NCBI GenBank assembly: GCA_000750105.3
Contig: JPHH03000011.1
Span: 620,001-684,000, forward strand
Source: Tolypocladium sp. Sup5 PDA-1
Taxonomy: Eukaryota; Ascomycota; Sordariomycetes; Hypocreales; Ophiocordycipitaceae
Reading direction: 5' to 3'
DNA length: 64,000 bases
Made by a program: the position numbers and the translations under genes. Below the pieces are notes generated by a model, which saw nothing but the letters and a program-made list of their open reading frames with translations, did not search any database and was not told the DNA's origin. Shown in pieces: positions 45,373 to 56,029 of this stretch. Each line of letters starts with the position of its first letter. Position 1 is the first letter of the stretch.

Positions 45373-46365
45373 ATGGCCAATTCTTCGAGCAAGCGCGGCG
45401 TGGGACAATTGACGCGAAATGCGTGCGACACTTGCAGGAAGAAAAGAGCCAAGGTGAGCCAGCGTCTCCTCACACCCTTTCAGACAAGACAACTTATCGT
45501 ACTGTGGATTCAGTGCGACGGCCAGCGGCCCTGTGGCAGGTGCGACCGCCGGGGCATCGACTGCCGTTTCGTCGAGAAGCGATGGGAGTCAAAGGGGAGC
45601 CTACGACGGGAAGTCGAGCGATTACGGGAACAACTACGGCGGACAGAGTGCGCCCTCTTAGCGCTCGCTACCACGCCAGACGCTCAGCAGATAATTCAAT
45701 GGGTCCGAAACGGAAGCTCGGTCGATGATATCCACAAACGCCTTAAGGTCCATGTGGATAATTCAAAAGGGCGATATGAGTCTCATGGAGGCTGCCAACC
45801 TCATACGTATGGCGAGAACGGCGGAGAACGACGAAAATCGAGTACAACAGCAAAAGGACAAGACTCTGCAACAGCTTTTCTTGGACTGGATAAGGATACA
45901 ATCCCCGAAGCAGATTCGCCGCTATCGGACGATTCGAATGAGACATGGGCTTTCAAGTCTGTCTCCACCCCGAGCACCATGTCTTCCGTCTGCACGCCCA
46001 CAGCAGATGAACTGCTCGGACTCATACCCAACGAAGAGATCGGCGGAACTGATACGACGGCAGCCCGACATCCGATCCCAAAGCAGCCAGCCTTGCATTC
46101 ACTACCACGATCTGTGGAATCAGGCCCCTACCGAATTGATAATGCAGCCGCCTGCTGGCAGCCATGCTCATCACACGGTGCATCTAGCCTGTTCTGGAAT
46201 CCCAGCTTGTCATATTCAGAGAATTTCGATTCTGTGGAACAGCCATGGCTATATCAGTGGCAGGCGGAGTCCAGTACCGTTCCCAATGCTATTGGGGACG
46301 TTCCCATGATCAGCCGGCCTGGATTCATGCCGAGCAGTCAGCAGCCGGATGAAGTCGCAGTTTAG
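45373..46365 (+). CDS. Zn2Cys6 transcription factor (310 aa, 2 exons)
   Basis: Exons are 45373-45453 and 45514-46365. The 60-nt intron (GTGAGC..TTCAG) splits the zinc cluster between Lys27 and Cys28. Splicing yields CDTCRKKRAKCDGQRPCGRC and, further on, GIDCRF, the standard fungal binuclear cluster, followed by a basic and leucine-containing segment (REVERLREQLRR) typical of the linker/dimerisation coil. The intron is a multiple of three with no stop, so an unspliced mRNA would insert 20 residues inside the cluster. The rest is Ser/Thr/Pro-rich without the middle homology region, so this is a short factor. The target is unknown. Confidence 0.85.
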   Translation: MANSSSKRGVGQLTRNACDTCRKKRAKVSQRLLTPFQTRQLIVLWIQCDGQRPCGRCDRRGIDCRFVEKRWESKGSLRREVERLREQLRRTECALLALATTPDAQQIIQWVRNGSSVDDIHKRLKVHVDNSKGRYESHGGCQPHTYGENGGERRKSSTTAKGQDSATAFLGLDKDTIPEADSPLSDDSNETWAFKSVSTPSTMSSVCTPTADELLGLIPNEEIGGTDTTAARHPIPKQPALHSLPRSVESGPYRIDNAAACWQPCSSHGASSLFWNPSLSYSENFDSVEQPWLYQWQAESSTVPNAIGDVPMISRPGFMPSSQQPDEVAV

Positions 46366-47293
46366 AAGATGTTGGCATCGGGGCAGTCGCATCTTATCCA
46401 CTCAAAAATACAATTTCCTTGCGATTCTTGACGTGCGCGATGGCGAGTTGTCTACAAACTTGATGCGGCCCTTACCATGACTACGATTGCCTCGACTGTC
46501 TAGGTTCTGTAAGCGTTGGGGTGTTTGGGTGAAAATTCGGCTGGATGGGATATGACGAACTCTCGTGCCTAGGCATCTTCGGTATGCCTCTCCAGGCGTA
46601 TTCGTCAACATCACTTTCTGGCGGCATCATTTGTGTACCTTGGTCATCAGAGGTTGTGAAATCTAGCATTGACTCTCAAATCACAAGGAGGATAATAATA
46701 GAGCAGCGAACACCGTGTGTCCAGTTTCAGGTTCTTGCGCAAGGTCCTGTGGGGCTACGTCCTAAAGGAGAACTGGGTGCTGCTGGAGGACGCCTGTGAA
46801 GCCGCCATGTGCGCCTTTGACAAGTATTGGTGGGTCTACATGAGTGAGGATATGTGGAGTAACTGCTTTGTCCGAAAGATGATCAATGTTATTGGGAGAT
46901 CGGACATTGTGATGAAGGGGCTGCCCCCCGAGCAGGCCGCGCCCGTGGCCGATCTATGGACGGAGGACATGCCAGCAGAGTATGAAATGCCGCCGGAGTA
47001 TGACGTTGCATGCCCTGTACGGAGACCTGAGTGGAGAAGCATTCGATTGGATACTATCCCGTCTTGAGGCAGCTGGAAGCGGACGAGGACTTGATCCCGT
47101 TGGACTTGGCAGATGGACGCCAGCACTTTTGCAGCCAGAGCAGAGCCCCTTATTCAGGCTTTCAGATTACGGTCCATGCCTTGGCTGTATTCCAGTGCGA
47201 CTGTCGCTTCTCTTCGAGGCACCCAGCCCCCTTCCGCTGGCTTCCCAAGCACGAACACAAACACCCAATTTCACCACCCGTCACCCATCGCCC
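46366..47293. other. region with a possible broken gene
   Basis: Between the Zn2Cys6 factor and the mannosidase 3' end. 46730-47067 (plus) is open with coding-like composition (see separate entry). Coding-looking pieces continue in other frames to about 47130. No other feature. Confidence 0.45.
46730..47067 (+). pseudogene. unrecognised coding-like segment, possibly a gene remnant or an unfinished exon model
   Basis: The open stretch follows an acceptor-like TTTCAG at 46725-46730 and has no own ATG start. Its translation (LKENWVLLEDACEAAMCAFD, KYWWVYMSEDMW, PPEQAAPVADLWTEDMPAEY) is compositionally protein-like. Beyond 46982 another frame reads LHALYGDLSGEAFDWILSRL, and a third reads RQLEADEDLIPLDLADGRQHF. 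This suggests indels or unseen introns. I do not recognise the family and give no function. Confidence 0.3.
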
Positions 47294-49138
47294 TCACCGC
47301 GGTATCCGAAAGGGATGCGCCTCCGTGTTCAGCACAAACTCATCCAGGCTCACCACGTCCGGCGCCGAAAACACGAGGTAGAAGTACTTGAGCGTCTCCG
47401 CCAGCCAGAAGCTCTATGCCCAGTTAGCATTCACACCCCCCCCCTCTGCCTTGTGTAGAGGGCAGGGACTCACCTCCATGTAGTCCTCCTTGGGCAGCGT
47501 CTCCGCCGCCCGCGTGACGTCCAGCACCGCCGCGTTCGCATACGCCGTGCGCGTGCCGTTGCCCACCGCCGCGAACATGTCCCACGCCGCCTCCTGGTAC
47601 TCGGCCGCCCCCGTGAGGCGGTACATGTAGAAGACGCTCTCGATGGCCTCTGGGCGCAGGATGTACCGCGGGTCCTTGGCCGTCGTGAAGCCCCGCGGGA
47701 GGTGCGGCGCCCACTCGGGCCGCGCGTCGCGCTCGCGCGCCCAGAGGGCCTCGTCCCAGGGGCACGGCGACGTGCGGGACGCGCAGGGCGCCATGTCGAT
47801 GCGCTCGGGCATCATGCCCGTCGGGAACGAGCGGTAGGCGAAGACGCAGCCGCGCGTCAGCTTGGCGCCCGTCTCGACGTCGCGCGGCCGGCCCAGCAGC
47901 CGGCCCGCCAGGCCGAACGTGCCGCCGACGAAGCAGGCGAGGTGCTCCGTCTCCGGGTCCAGCACGGGCTCGCCGTCGCGCATGTTAACGTTGCCCGGCA
48001 TGAGGATGTCCTCTCCGCGCGGCAGCATCGGCCGGAAGAGGAAGTGCCGGTCGACCGTGTCCAGAAAGGTCCTGGTCATGACGGCGTACTTGTCGTCGCC
48101 GCCGCCGCCGGCCCCCAGGAGCTGGTGCATCTTGGGGAGGTACTCGTATAGCGAGTCCTGCGAGCCGCCGAGGGTGAAGGCGCTGCCGCTAACGACGTCC
48201 TCGCGGCGCATCGACACCCACATGGGCCACACGCCGGGCAGCTCCGTCTCGTTTTGGCCGCGGTAGAAGAGGTCCATGACCCTCGACACGGCACTATAGT
48301 ACTTGGGGTCGCCCGTGACCTGCGAGAGGTGCGCCAGCTCGAGGGACAGCGTGCCCGGCGAGGCGGACACGACGGTGTCTTCGACGGCCAGGCCGTCGCC
48401 CGTCTTTGCGGCGGCAAAGTCGATGAAGTCGACGGGCATGCCGTTCTCCGTGTTGAAGCCAGCGTAGATCAGGCCGCCGAGCTCGACGGCCTTGTCGAGG
48501 AGCACACGCCTGCCGCTCAGGTCGTAGGCGGCCAGCAGCCCGCCGAGATACCGGATGTTGGTCTCGAATATGTTGACCCTCGGCGACGTCGAGCTGCCAA
48601 AGTCAATCTCCGCGACCGCGGCCACGGCCTCGTCGAACTCGTCCCGCAGGCCCATGATCCACAGCGTGTCCAGGGAGTCGACCAGCGTCGCCGCCCAGCC
48701 CGAGAACTGGTCCCGCGCGCCGCCCGAGACGGGCAGCAGGGCGTCCTTTTTCCACGCAAACTGCCTGTAGCTCGCCCAGTTCTGCTGGAACAGCCGCCTG
48801 ACCTCGGCGAGCCTCGCCACGCGCAGCCTCGCTGCGTCCCGCGACTCGGGGCCGAAGCGGTGCTGCACGGCTGGGGCCCGGGGCCGCCGACGACCCGGCA
48901 GCGGCGTCTGCGAGTCCGGCGCGAAGCGGAACGGGACGCTGCTCCAGTCGAAGCTGCTCTTGACGAAGGCGATCGGAGGATCGCGCCCCGACGGCGGCGC
49001 GTGGTTCATCCAGCACTCGAGGCGGTCCCATTCCGAGGGCGGCGCCAGCCAGAGCGCGTACCGCCAGTGCCACAGCGCGAAGACAACGAGCAGCGCGATG
49101 ATGCCGTCGCGCCTCATGCGGCCGCGGCTGATGTACAT
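47294..49138 (-). CDS. glycoside hydrolase family 47 alpha-1,2-mannosidase (594 aa, 2 exons)
   Basis: Exons are 49138-47474 and 47413-47294, with a 60-nt intron that contains an in-frame TAG. The N-terminus is a type II signal anchor (basic MYISRGRMRRDG followed by a hydrophobic helix to about residue 28). GH47 blocks are FSGWAATLVDSLDTLWIMGL, NIFETNIRYLGGLL, GDGLAVEDT, GGSQDSLYEYLPKM, LRPEAIESVFYMYR, and after the intron SFWLAETLKYFYLVF and the calcium-site ending TEAHPF. The enzyme trims alpha-1,2-mannose from N-glycans in the ER or Golgi. The start at 49138 is the first ATG; the frame further up begins with GTG. Confidence 0.94.
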
Positions 49139-49739
49139 GGTGGCGCCGGCGCAGTCAAGGGGCCGAATAAAGGAGCGACGAGGGGTCGGGACATTAGGGT
49201 TTTGGACCACGAGGCGAATTGCAAAGGCTCCTTTACATGCTGAGCAGAGGAGTTGTTGGCGAAGACGAGAGGCAGCTCAGCTTCGTCGCGTTGAAAAGGC
49301 AGCCTCTCCCAGCGCTGGCGGCCAGCCCCCTGAGACAGCACGGACTAGGTACCTAGTAGAACCGAGGGTGAGACAGGCGCCTAATAACGTTGAAACACAA
49401 GTTGACACTCATCTCGCTGCCGCGCGCCGATCGATGGAGAGATGCTGACTGACCCCTGTCCCAGCACGCGATCAGGGTCCCGCCGTCTTTAATACCTGCT
49501 GTATCCGTACCTTGACGTCCGAGTATTAATACCTAGTCCGTACGGATATTCGCACTTTGCACTTGATAGCCAGCCATAGCCAGCCAGCAGACAATCAGAA
49601 GCAGTGCACGCATGAATTGAACGTGTTGCGCACATCGATTGCGCCGAATCACACACTGCGCTCTAGCAGAAGACACTTTTATATGCTTTTGTCTCATCAT
49701 CATCCAAATCATTCCCCGTTTCACACCCAACTTCCACGC
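49139..49739. other. intergenic region
   Basis: Promoter side of the mannosidase (leftward) and 3' flank of homocitrate synthase. It includes a tandem CCAGCCATAGCCAGCCAG-type run at about 49570-49590. No gene. Confidence 0.6.
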
Positions 49740-51783
49740 CTAAGCCGTCACTACATTCTCCGCGGCACCGTTTTGGCCGTCAGTCCCATTCTGTCCATCC
49801 TGGAGCGTCAGGTGGAAACTCCGGATGATCGAGTCGGCGTCGTCGATGGCAATCGGTCGGACATCCGCCATCGCCTTGATCTTGGCCGTGCTGCATCATC
49901 AGTTAGCATCACCTTCCATCGCTGTAGCACTTCATTTTCCGTGTTCACTAACCATTCCTTGACCTGGTCGTCCGTCATGGTCAGGCCCAGCTGGCCCACT
50001 CGAGTCTTGACGGCGTTCCAGCCAGTCAGGCGAGACGCAAAGTGGACGTAGCGCGTCAGGCCAAAGTCCGCGGGGTTGAGAATCTCGTACGTCGAGGGGT
50101 TATTCAGGATGGCCTTGGCGTGGATGCCGGCCTTGTGGGTGAAGGCGCAGAAGCCGGTGATGGGGTTGTTGAAGGGAGTGTTGACCTGCACGGCCTCGGC
50201 GACCAGATCCTCAATCTAAGAAAGCCATGTTAGTAATTGCCATAGCTAGACTTGGCCATACCGGCTAATTCTCACCTCCTTGATCATGCTGAGCTTGTAC
50301 TTGCTCTTGACGTAGTCGGGGCTCGTGACCACCATGCGCGCCATGAGGCCGCCGAGAGGCGTGATGCCGTTACGCTCACCAACTGCAATGGCCTCGGTCA
50401 GTACATGGCCTTCAAGATTCTTCTAATCGGGGCTACTCACTTCCCAGCACACTGGTGTCGACGTGGGTGGCACCGGCTTCCAGGGCACAGTAGCTGCAGC
50501 GGGTTAATCATTTGCATAAGCCGAGTGCTTCAGGGTACTCACGCATTGGCGATAGCACATCCCGTGTCGTCGTGGAAATGGGTTTCGATATCGCAAGCTG
50601 GGTACGTCGGGTTAGCAGGCGTCCGTGAAGGAGAGAAGGGCACGAGTCGTACAAACAACGCCTCTCAGCGTCCGGACCAACTATAGGAACAGTTAGCATC
50701 TTGAACCGAGTATAACAGAGTGCATCGATACGTACGTCGTATACCTGGCGGGGAGAAGCGCAGCCGACGGTGTCGGCAATACCGACGCGGTTGACGCCAG
50801 CCTTATCCACGGCGCTGTACAGAGACAGCAGGTCGACCAGGTCTGACCGGAAAGAGTCCTCGCTGGAAACTGCATGCTGGTCAGTACTGATGCACACCTG
50901 TGGCTCACATTCGCATCACCCACATCGGACCTCGAGCCCCTTGGACTTGACAAACTCGATGACCTCGAGCGCGGTCTTGGTGATGTAAACCATGTCCTTG
51001 CCGTGGCTGTGCTCGCGGAGGAAGCTGGAGGTGCCAATGACGATATCCAAGCCATCAACGCCAGTATCGACGGCTAATTGGGCATCGCGCATGTCGCATC
51101 GGACGTCTAGTAGGAATGGTTAGGTATCGAGTTCGGAAGCGGTCGATCGAGCGATGACTCACGAGTCAAGATCTTGGCCTGGGGGTTGGTTAGTCGGGCA
51201 GTAAATGGCAATTGACGTAGTTGGAAATCGCACCTTGAGGCCGAGCTTGCAGATTTCGATGCAGTCCAGGCGGGATTGCTCAGAGGCAGCGGGCGAAGTC
51301 AATTCGATATAGTCGACGCCAAACTCGTCGAGGGCTGGCACGCGATGGGTTAGCGGAAGGGTAGAGGGCGTCGGACCGGTTCGGCTGCGTACCCTTGGCG
51401 CTGGAGATGGTGTCAGCGTTGTCTAGATGCATAGGAGGAGCATGGCAACATACATCTTGATCTTGATCTCGGTGTCAAAGTAGGCATTGGCAAACTGCTC
51501 CCCCTCTGCTCAGTGAGTCAGCGACGGCGCCGGGGCGGTGCAATGGCAGGCGGCAGAGGCTGACCTCGGAGCGTCGACTCGATAATCTGGAACTTGTCGA
51601 CATTGGAGAGGTAGTCGCCTACGGGCTGGTAGGGGTTCGACCGGCGAGTCGGGCGAGAGGCCGCGCCCTGGGGAGGGGAGTCAGCACGTTGATCGCCAGA
51701 GGTTGAGGCATGAGGCAATCAGCCAGCGGACAGCGGTGACGTACATTGGCGGCGGGCAGCGCGGGGCCGTCTGTTCCGCACAT
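49740..51783 (-). CDS. lys21: homocitrate synthase (430 aa, 14 exons)
   Basis: It condenses acetyl-CoA and 2-oxoglutarate, the first step of alpha-aminoadipate lysine synthesis. Exons are 51783-51745, 51667-51565, 51505-51454, 51400-51393, 51334-51234, 51178-51163, 51106-50924, 50869-50736, 50680-50653, 50597-50543, 50493-50441, 50382-50276, 50215-49953 and 49890-49740; total 431 codons. Family blocks are VDKFQIIESTLREGEQFANA, IAKALDEFGVDYIELTSPAA, GTSSFLREHSHGKD, DIETHFHDDTGCAIANAYC, GIGERNGITPLGG and THKAGIHAKAIL (metal-binding His). Exon 4 is 8 nt. Family enzymes are lysine-feedback controlled. Confidence 0.95.
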
Positions 51784-51820
51784 GTTGCTGGTGTTTCTGG
51801 GACGGGAGGCGGGAGGCGTG

Positions 51821-51846
51821 GGTATCGGTATCGGTATCGGTATCGG
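51821..51846. repeat. GGTATC hexanucleotide repeat (4 units plus GG)
   Basis: Four perfect GGTATC units in the 5' leader of homocitrate synthase, 38-63 nt upstream of its ATG on the coding strand (GATACC). A simple-sequence repeat with possible length polymorphism. Confidence 0.85.
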
Positions 51847-53800
51847 GGGAGACGAGAGGTTGCAATGGAATGGATGTCTCGTGAAGCTGGGCAGAAGGGC
51901 GAGAAATTTATTGAAGTACGGACGGATTGCTTCACGCCTCCGTGCCTTGGGCCCGTTTTGACTTTTCCGCCGCAATCGGGGTGGGCGGGGGAATCTGGGC
52001 AGTGCGTCGACGTGGGGCAAAGGGCGCCAGTGCGTCACTGCCATTTGCCGTCTGCCAGCGCTTAGCTAAGACGGGGGCCGAGGGACGTACCCTGCTTGCC
52101 TGCCTTGCCTGCCTCATGCAAACCGCCGCCCGATGATTGGGCCGCTGGCTGGCTGAGAACAGTGGGGCACGCTGCGGGCGGTGTGGGCGCTGCGAGGAGG
52201 TGCATGTGGTGCTCGCTCTTGGCCGCGGAAGGAGCAGAGCAGATAAATTGTTAATTAGGAATTACGTCGTACGCGAGACGTATAATCCTAACCCGCGTCT
52301 TCCTCCGCAGTTATCGAAGGTACGGGCATGCATCATCACTATCATCACTCTCATCTGCCATCTGAGCTCGCTTGGACGTGGCACGCGGTATTAGACACAG
52401 GCCTCGGGCAAGAGACACATGCGCGACGTCGGCCTCACAGCGACCCGTCGCCGAACACCACAGCAGCGTGCAGCGGCAATTAATGGACGGACGAATGCAC
52501 GACGGGCTCAGCGCGGGACAGACGCAGCTCCAACGCATCGCTCTGCAGGCCCTTTCGGAGCGGGAGCATTGCAGAGCTGATGGTCTATCCCAGCCAGTCG
52601 CGGGCATCAATTGGGCGTCGTGGTCGCTCACCGTCGTCGCATTACATGCTCCGTATGCTGACATGCAGTCTCGGGAGGTGCGTCGTGCAACTCTGTCTGC
52701 AGATGCACCGTATTGCACCGTATTTCGAAGCCGGTAAATGCGCTCCTCTGACATTTCTTGTTGGCATCAAGATTTGTTGTTCAATTGACGAACAAGGGTC
52801 CCTGTTAGTGTCTGGAGCAGCACGTGGCATTTAATTGCTCCCTCCACACATGCTGCGGCGCCGCAACAAGTGAGTCATCAATTGCAAGACGTCCGATTTG
52901 CGTTGCCTGCATCGGTGACGCATCGCAGACCCGTTTGCATGCCGTCATACTTCAACAGAAGAGGCACACATGAGACGAGGCCTCAAAATTCGTAGCTCGC
53001 GCGTGATCTCGATGACATTACGCGGATGTACTTCGTACCGAGGAGAACTTCCCCGTTTCATCAATGACTCCTCCACAGCAATTACTTGCTTTAGTGCAGC
53101 TGCGCCTACTTGTTATTGAGTTGTGGCCTCTTAACAGTCACATGTCGAGACCCATTATGTCGGCTCATATCCATGTTCTGAATTGCGCGGGAGTAGAAAC
53201 ATATCATATGACGGGCTTTTCAATGAGGAAAAACTACGGCTTGGTAGGCAATTGTGGCAACACCTGCTAGAGTATATACCTTGTCAATGGCCAGCCGGTC
53301 CATCTTACACGGTTATTACGCTCCTCACGGATCTTCATCGCGCTCCCCTCATGCTTTCACCTCGTGACCTGGGTCAATGAATTCCATGTAGATATTTGGA
53401 GGTTCTTAGAGCTCAACTTCAAAATCCTTCTTAAACCCCAGCGTGCCTGTAGATATCTCTTCGTATATATGAAATCGTTGCTAGTCTCACAGGGCCCAAC
53501 AGTAGACCATAGGTTTCGACAGAGCAAGTCTTCTGACGAAGCATCCTTCGTCCTGTTCCACATCCCCGGCTGCAATCACAATTGAAATGTCTAGCTGTCA
53601 CTTCTGAACCTCACCGATAATGGCCTTCTAGACGACACAGGCCGTAGTGCGCTGAGCGGTCAAGCAACCGCCGCTCGCGACCCGGTCTCGCGTCCAACTT
53701 CAGACAAGAAACCAGGGCCGCGAATCGACACTTGTGTGATGACGAGCTTCGAAATGCCCTAAGCGTAGCTACTTAATCTCACGTTTTCGAGGTCCAGTAG
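51847..53800. other. intergenic region (about 2 kb)
   Basis: 5' flank of homocitrate synthase. Open frames on both strands are short and lack motifs. An AT-richer part lies at about 52960-53480. No gene, tRNA or clear repeat is supported. Confidence 0.55.
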
Positions 53801-55734
53801 ACTAACATGGCATCGAGTCGACAACCGTCGATACACGTCTACCATCTGCCTCTTCAGCCGCGCTCAACCGCCAGTATCACCCCCGTTTATCAAAACACCA
53901 CCCGTCGTAAATCTCTCGCCATGGCTCGCCGAGACGCGGTAGACACAGAGTTCTACTCTCCGACAGCCGCAGCTCCGTGCTCTGGGGGGGGGGGGGGCGT
54001 CGAGTCCCGCCGCAGGTGCGGCTCCGGCGCGGCCCTGCGTGGAGTGTAAGGGGGCGGCGGGGGCGAGCAACGATCCCCGGGCTGGGCTGGTGGCGTACAA
54101 GGTCGTCGCGCCGTGAAGGACGGCGTGCCCGTGATGTGCGCTGGGGAACACCGGGGGGTTCTCGGTGGAGTTGGTGAGTTGGCTTGCGAGGACGTGGTGA
54201 TTGGAGTCTCGGCGATGGACAGGTGGTAATAGAGCAGGCTATGGAGAATTCAACATTAACAAGACACCCCGTACGCTGGGACTTTCTCTTGCCGTCACTC
54301 GATATATCCGATTGGCACCGAATCGTCGTGTCATGAGGTAGGTACCCTGAGGACTGAGCCCAGCCGGCACATCTTCTACCGACGAGGCAGACGGCGACAT
54401 TTGCCCTATCGAAGCGATATCGCTCCCTCCTGCGCCCCTTGCCCGACCAACAAGGCTCGATGTCGGCTCCAGACCGGCGAGTACGACAGGCGTGCTTACC
54501 AATCGTGGTAACTCGCTCGAACTGCAGTCGAATCCTTAACCATCCAGAGGTTCAAACCTACGGCCCGTCAGTGCCGTATGGGGGGTTGCGGACGGCGGAT
54601 CACAAGGTCCAGGAAGGATGGAGGTGCAGCAGTTACCCCGGGGTCCCCGTGCCGGCGGCTATCAATGACCGGAGCGGCATGGCGCCACCGGCTAGGCTCC
54701 GTCCGGGGCCTCGTCTGCGGGAGATGCCGTTTACTAATGAGGGATTCAGTAAGCAAGTAATATATAAGCAGGTCCAGCGTGGTTCGAGAAGAGGGCATCG
54801 CGTATTTCGGACGGCATCCGAAGCCCGAGAACCGGCCGTGGCTGCTGGCCTCCTACGTACCGACCTTTGGCGTCTTGACGCTATTGGCTTGTGTCCGCCG
54901 TTTTCCTGGTGCGATCCGGGCGTTGCTCAATCGAGCCATGACAGACGACAAGCGAGGCGGTGCCGAGCGCCGCATCCGAGTCAACAGTCGGGCGTCTGTG
55001 CACATGGCTGGATGCCAGCAGCCTCGAATTCCCTCGCGTGCCCTTGCCTCGACTCCCTTGAGGCTTACCCACGCAGTTACGACGACTCTCAAGCACCAGC
55101 ACCAACAGAGAAACAACCAACGTCCCCAATGAGGTGCCCGCGACGGCGCCACGCCGTTTTATAAACTGGGGCCCGTGAAACCGCGCGGGCTCATACCGAG
55201 CTTGAGTCATAATAAATTAAACGTCTGACGTGCAAAACGCCAACGCGGTTGGTAGGGCTGCTGCGCTGCAACCAGGTCCGGCAGACCCACAGAAGCGACG
55301 CGGCCCTGGCTCGTGAGTCGTTGCTCGGGGGAATCTTATCCGCAGGAGGCAAGGTTCTGCGCCGCACGCGAAGAAGCTTACATCGTACATACTGTATGTA
55401 CTCGTAGGTTGCGGCTTACGGGGATGGGTGTGCGCGGCGGTGACGCTGCCCGGACATGGGTTCCGGCGTATAAGTACTTCATGATGCCGCGCAAACTGGT
55501 GGTTCTGGGGCAGACAAACCGCACGCCGCTTGCTTCGTTGGCTTGTTTTCTTTCTTGCTTGCCTTGCTTCCATTCCCGCCAGCCCGGCAATAGGAGCATA
55601 CGCCCGACGGGGACCGTTGCGCGTTCACGGGTACTCTAGCCATCCAGCACGCAGCCACCTGACCAACACCACCGCACCTCACCTCCCACCCCCATCGACA
55701 GCTGCATCCAATATTCTAGGTGCTATAAACCTGC
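53801..55734. other. intergenic region with a 14-G run and possible coding relics
   Basis: A plus-strand frame from ATG 53922 is interrupted by 14 consecutive G (53984-53997). In one phase past the run it reads ASSPAAGAAPARPCVECKGA and LVAYKVVAP to a stop near 54112. At 54428-54460 SCAPCPTNKARC resembles the first half of a Zn2Cys6 cluster. Neither is strong enough to call a gene. The rest shows nothing. Confidence 0.4.
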
Positions 55735-55997
55735 ATGTCGCAGGCAGCTGCATTGGCAGCCATGCGGGGCTTTCGCAGGAAGGAGGTCGTTATCGCGTCG
55801 CGCAGCCCGCCGTCCGCACCGCAGGCACCTCCACCTTACACCTCTCTCGCCGGGGTGCTGCTCGGGTCCAAGAAGAGCACTGCCGCGCACCGCTACCACA
55901 GCATGTACATCCACCGCAGTCCAGACGTCAATAGTTCCCACGGCGCGGCGGCTGGTAGCGCTTCTGCTGCGGCGGCGCCGGACAACAACGACGAGGA

Positions 55998-56029
<32 letters not shown>

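Noticed and set aside
54548..54560. Possible tRNA T-arm (GAGGTTCAAACCT)
   Set aside because: No matching acceptor, D or anticodon arms could be folded around it.
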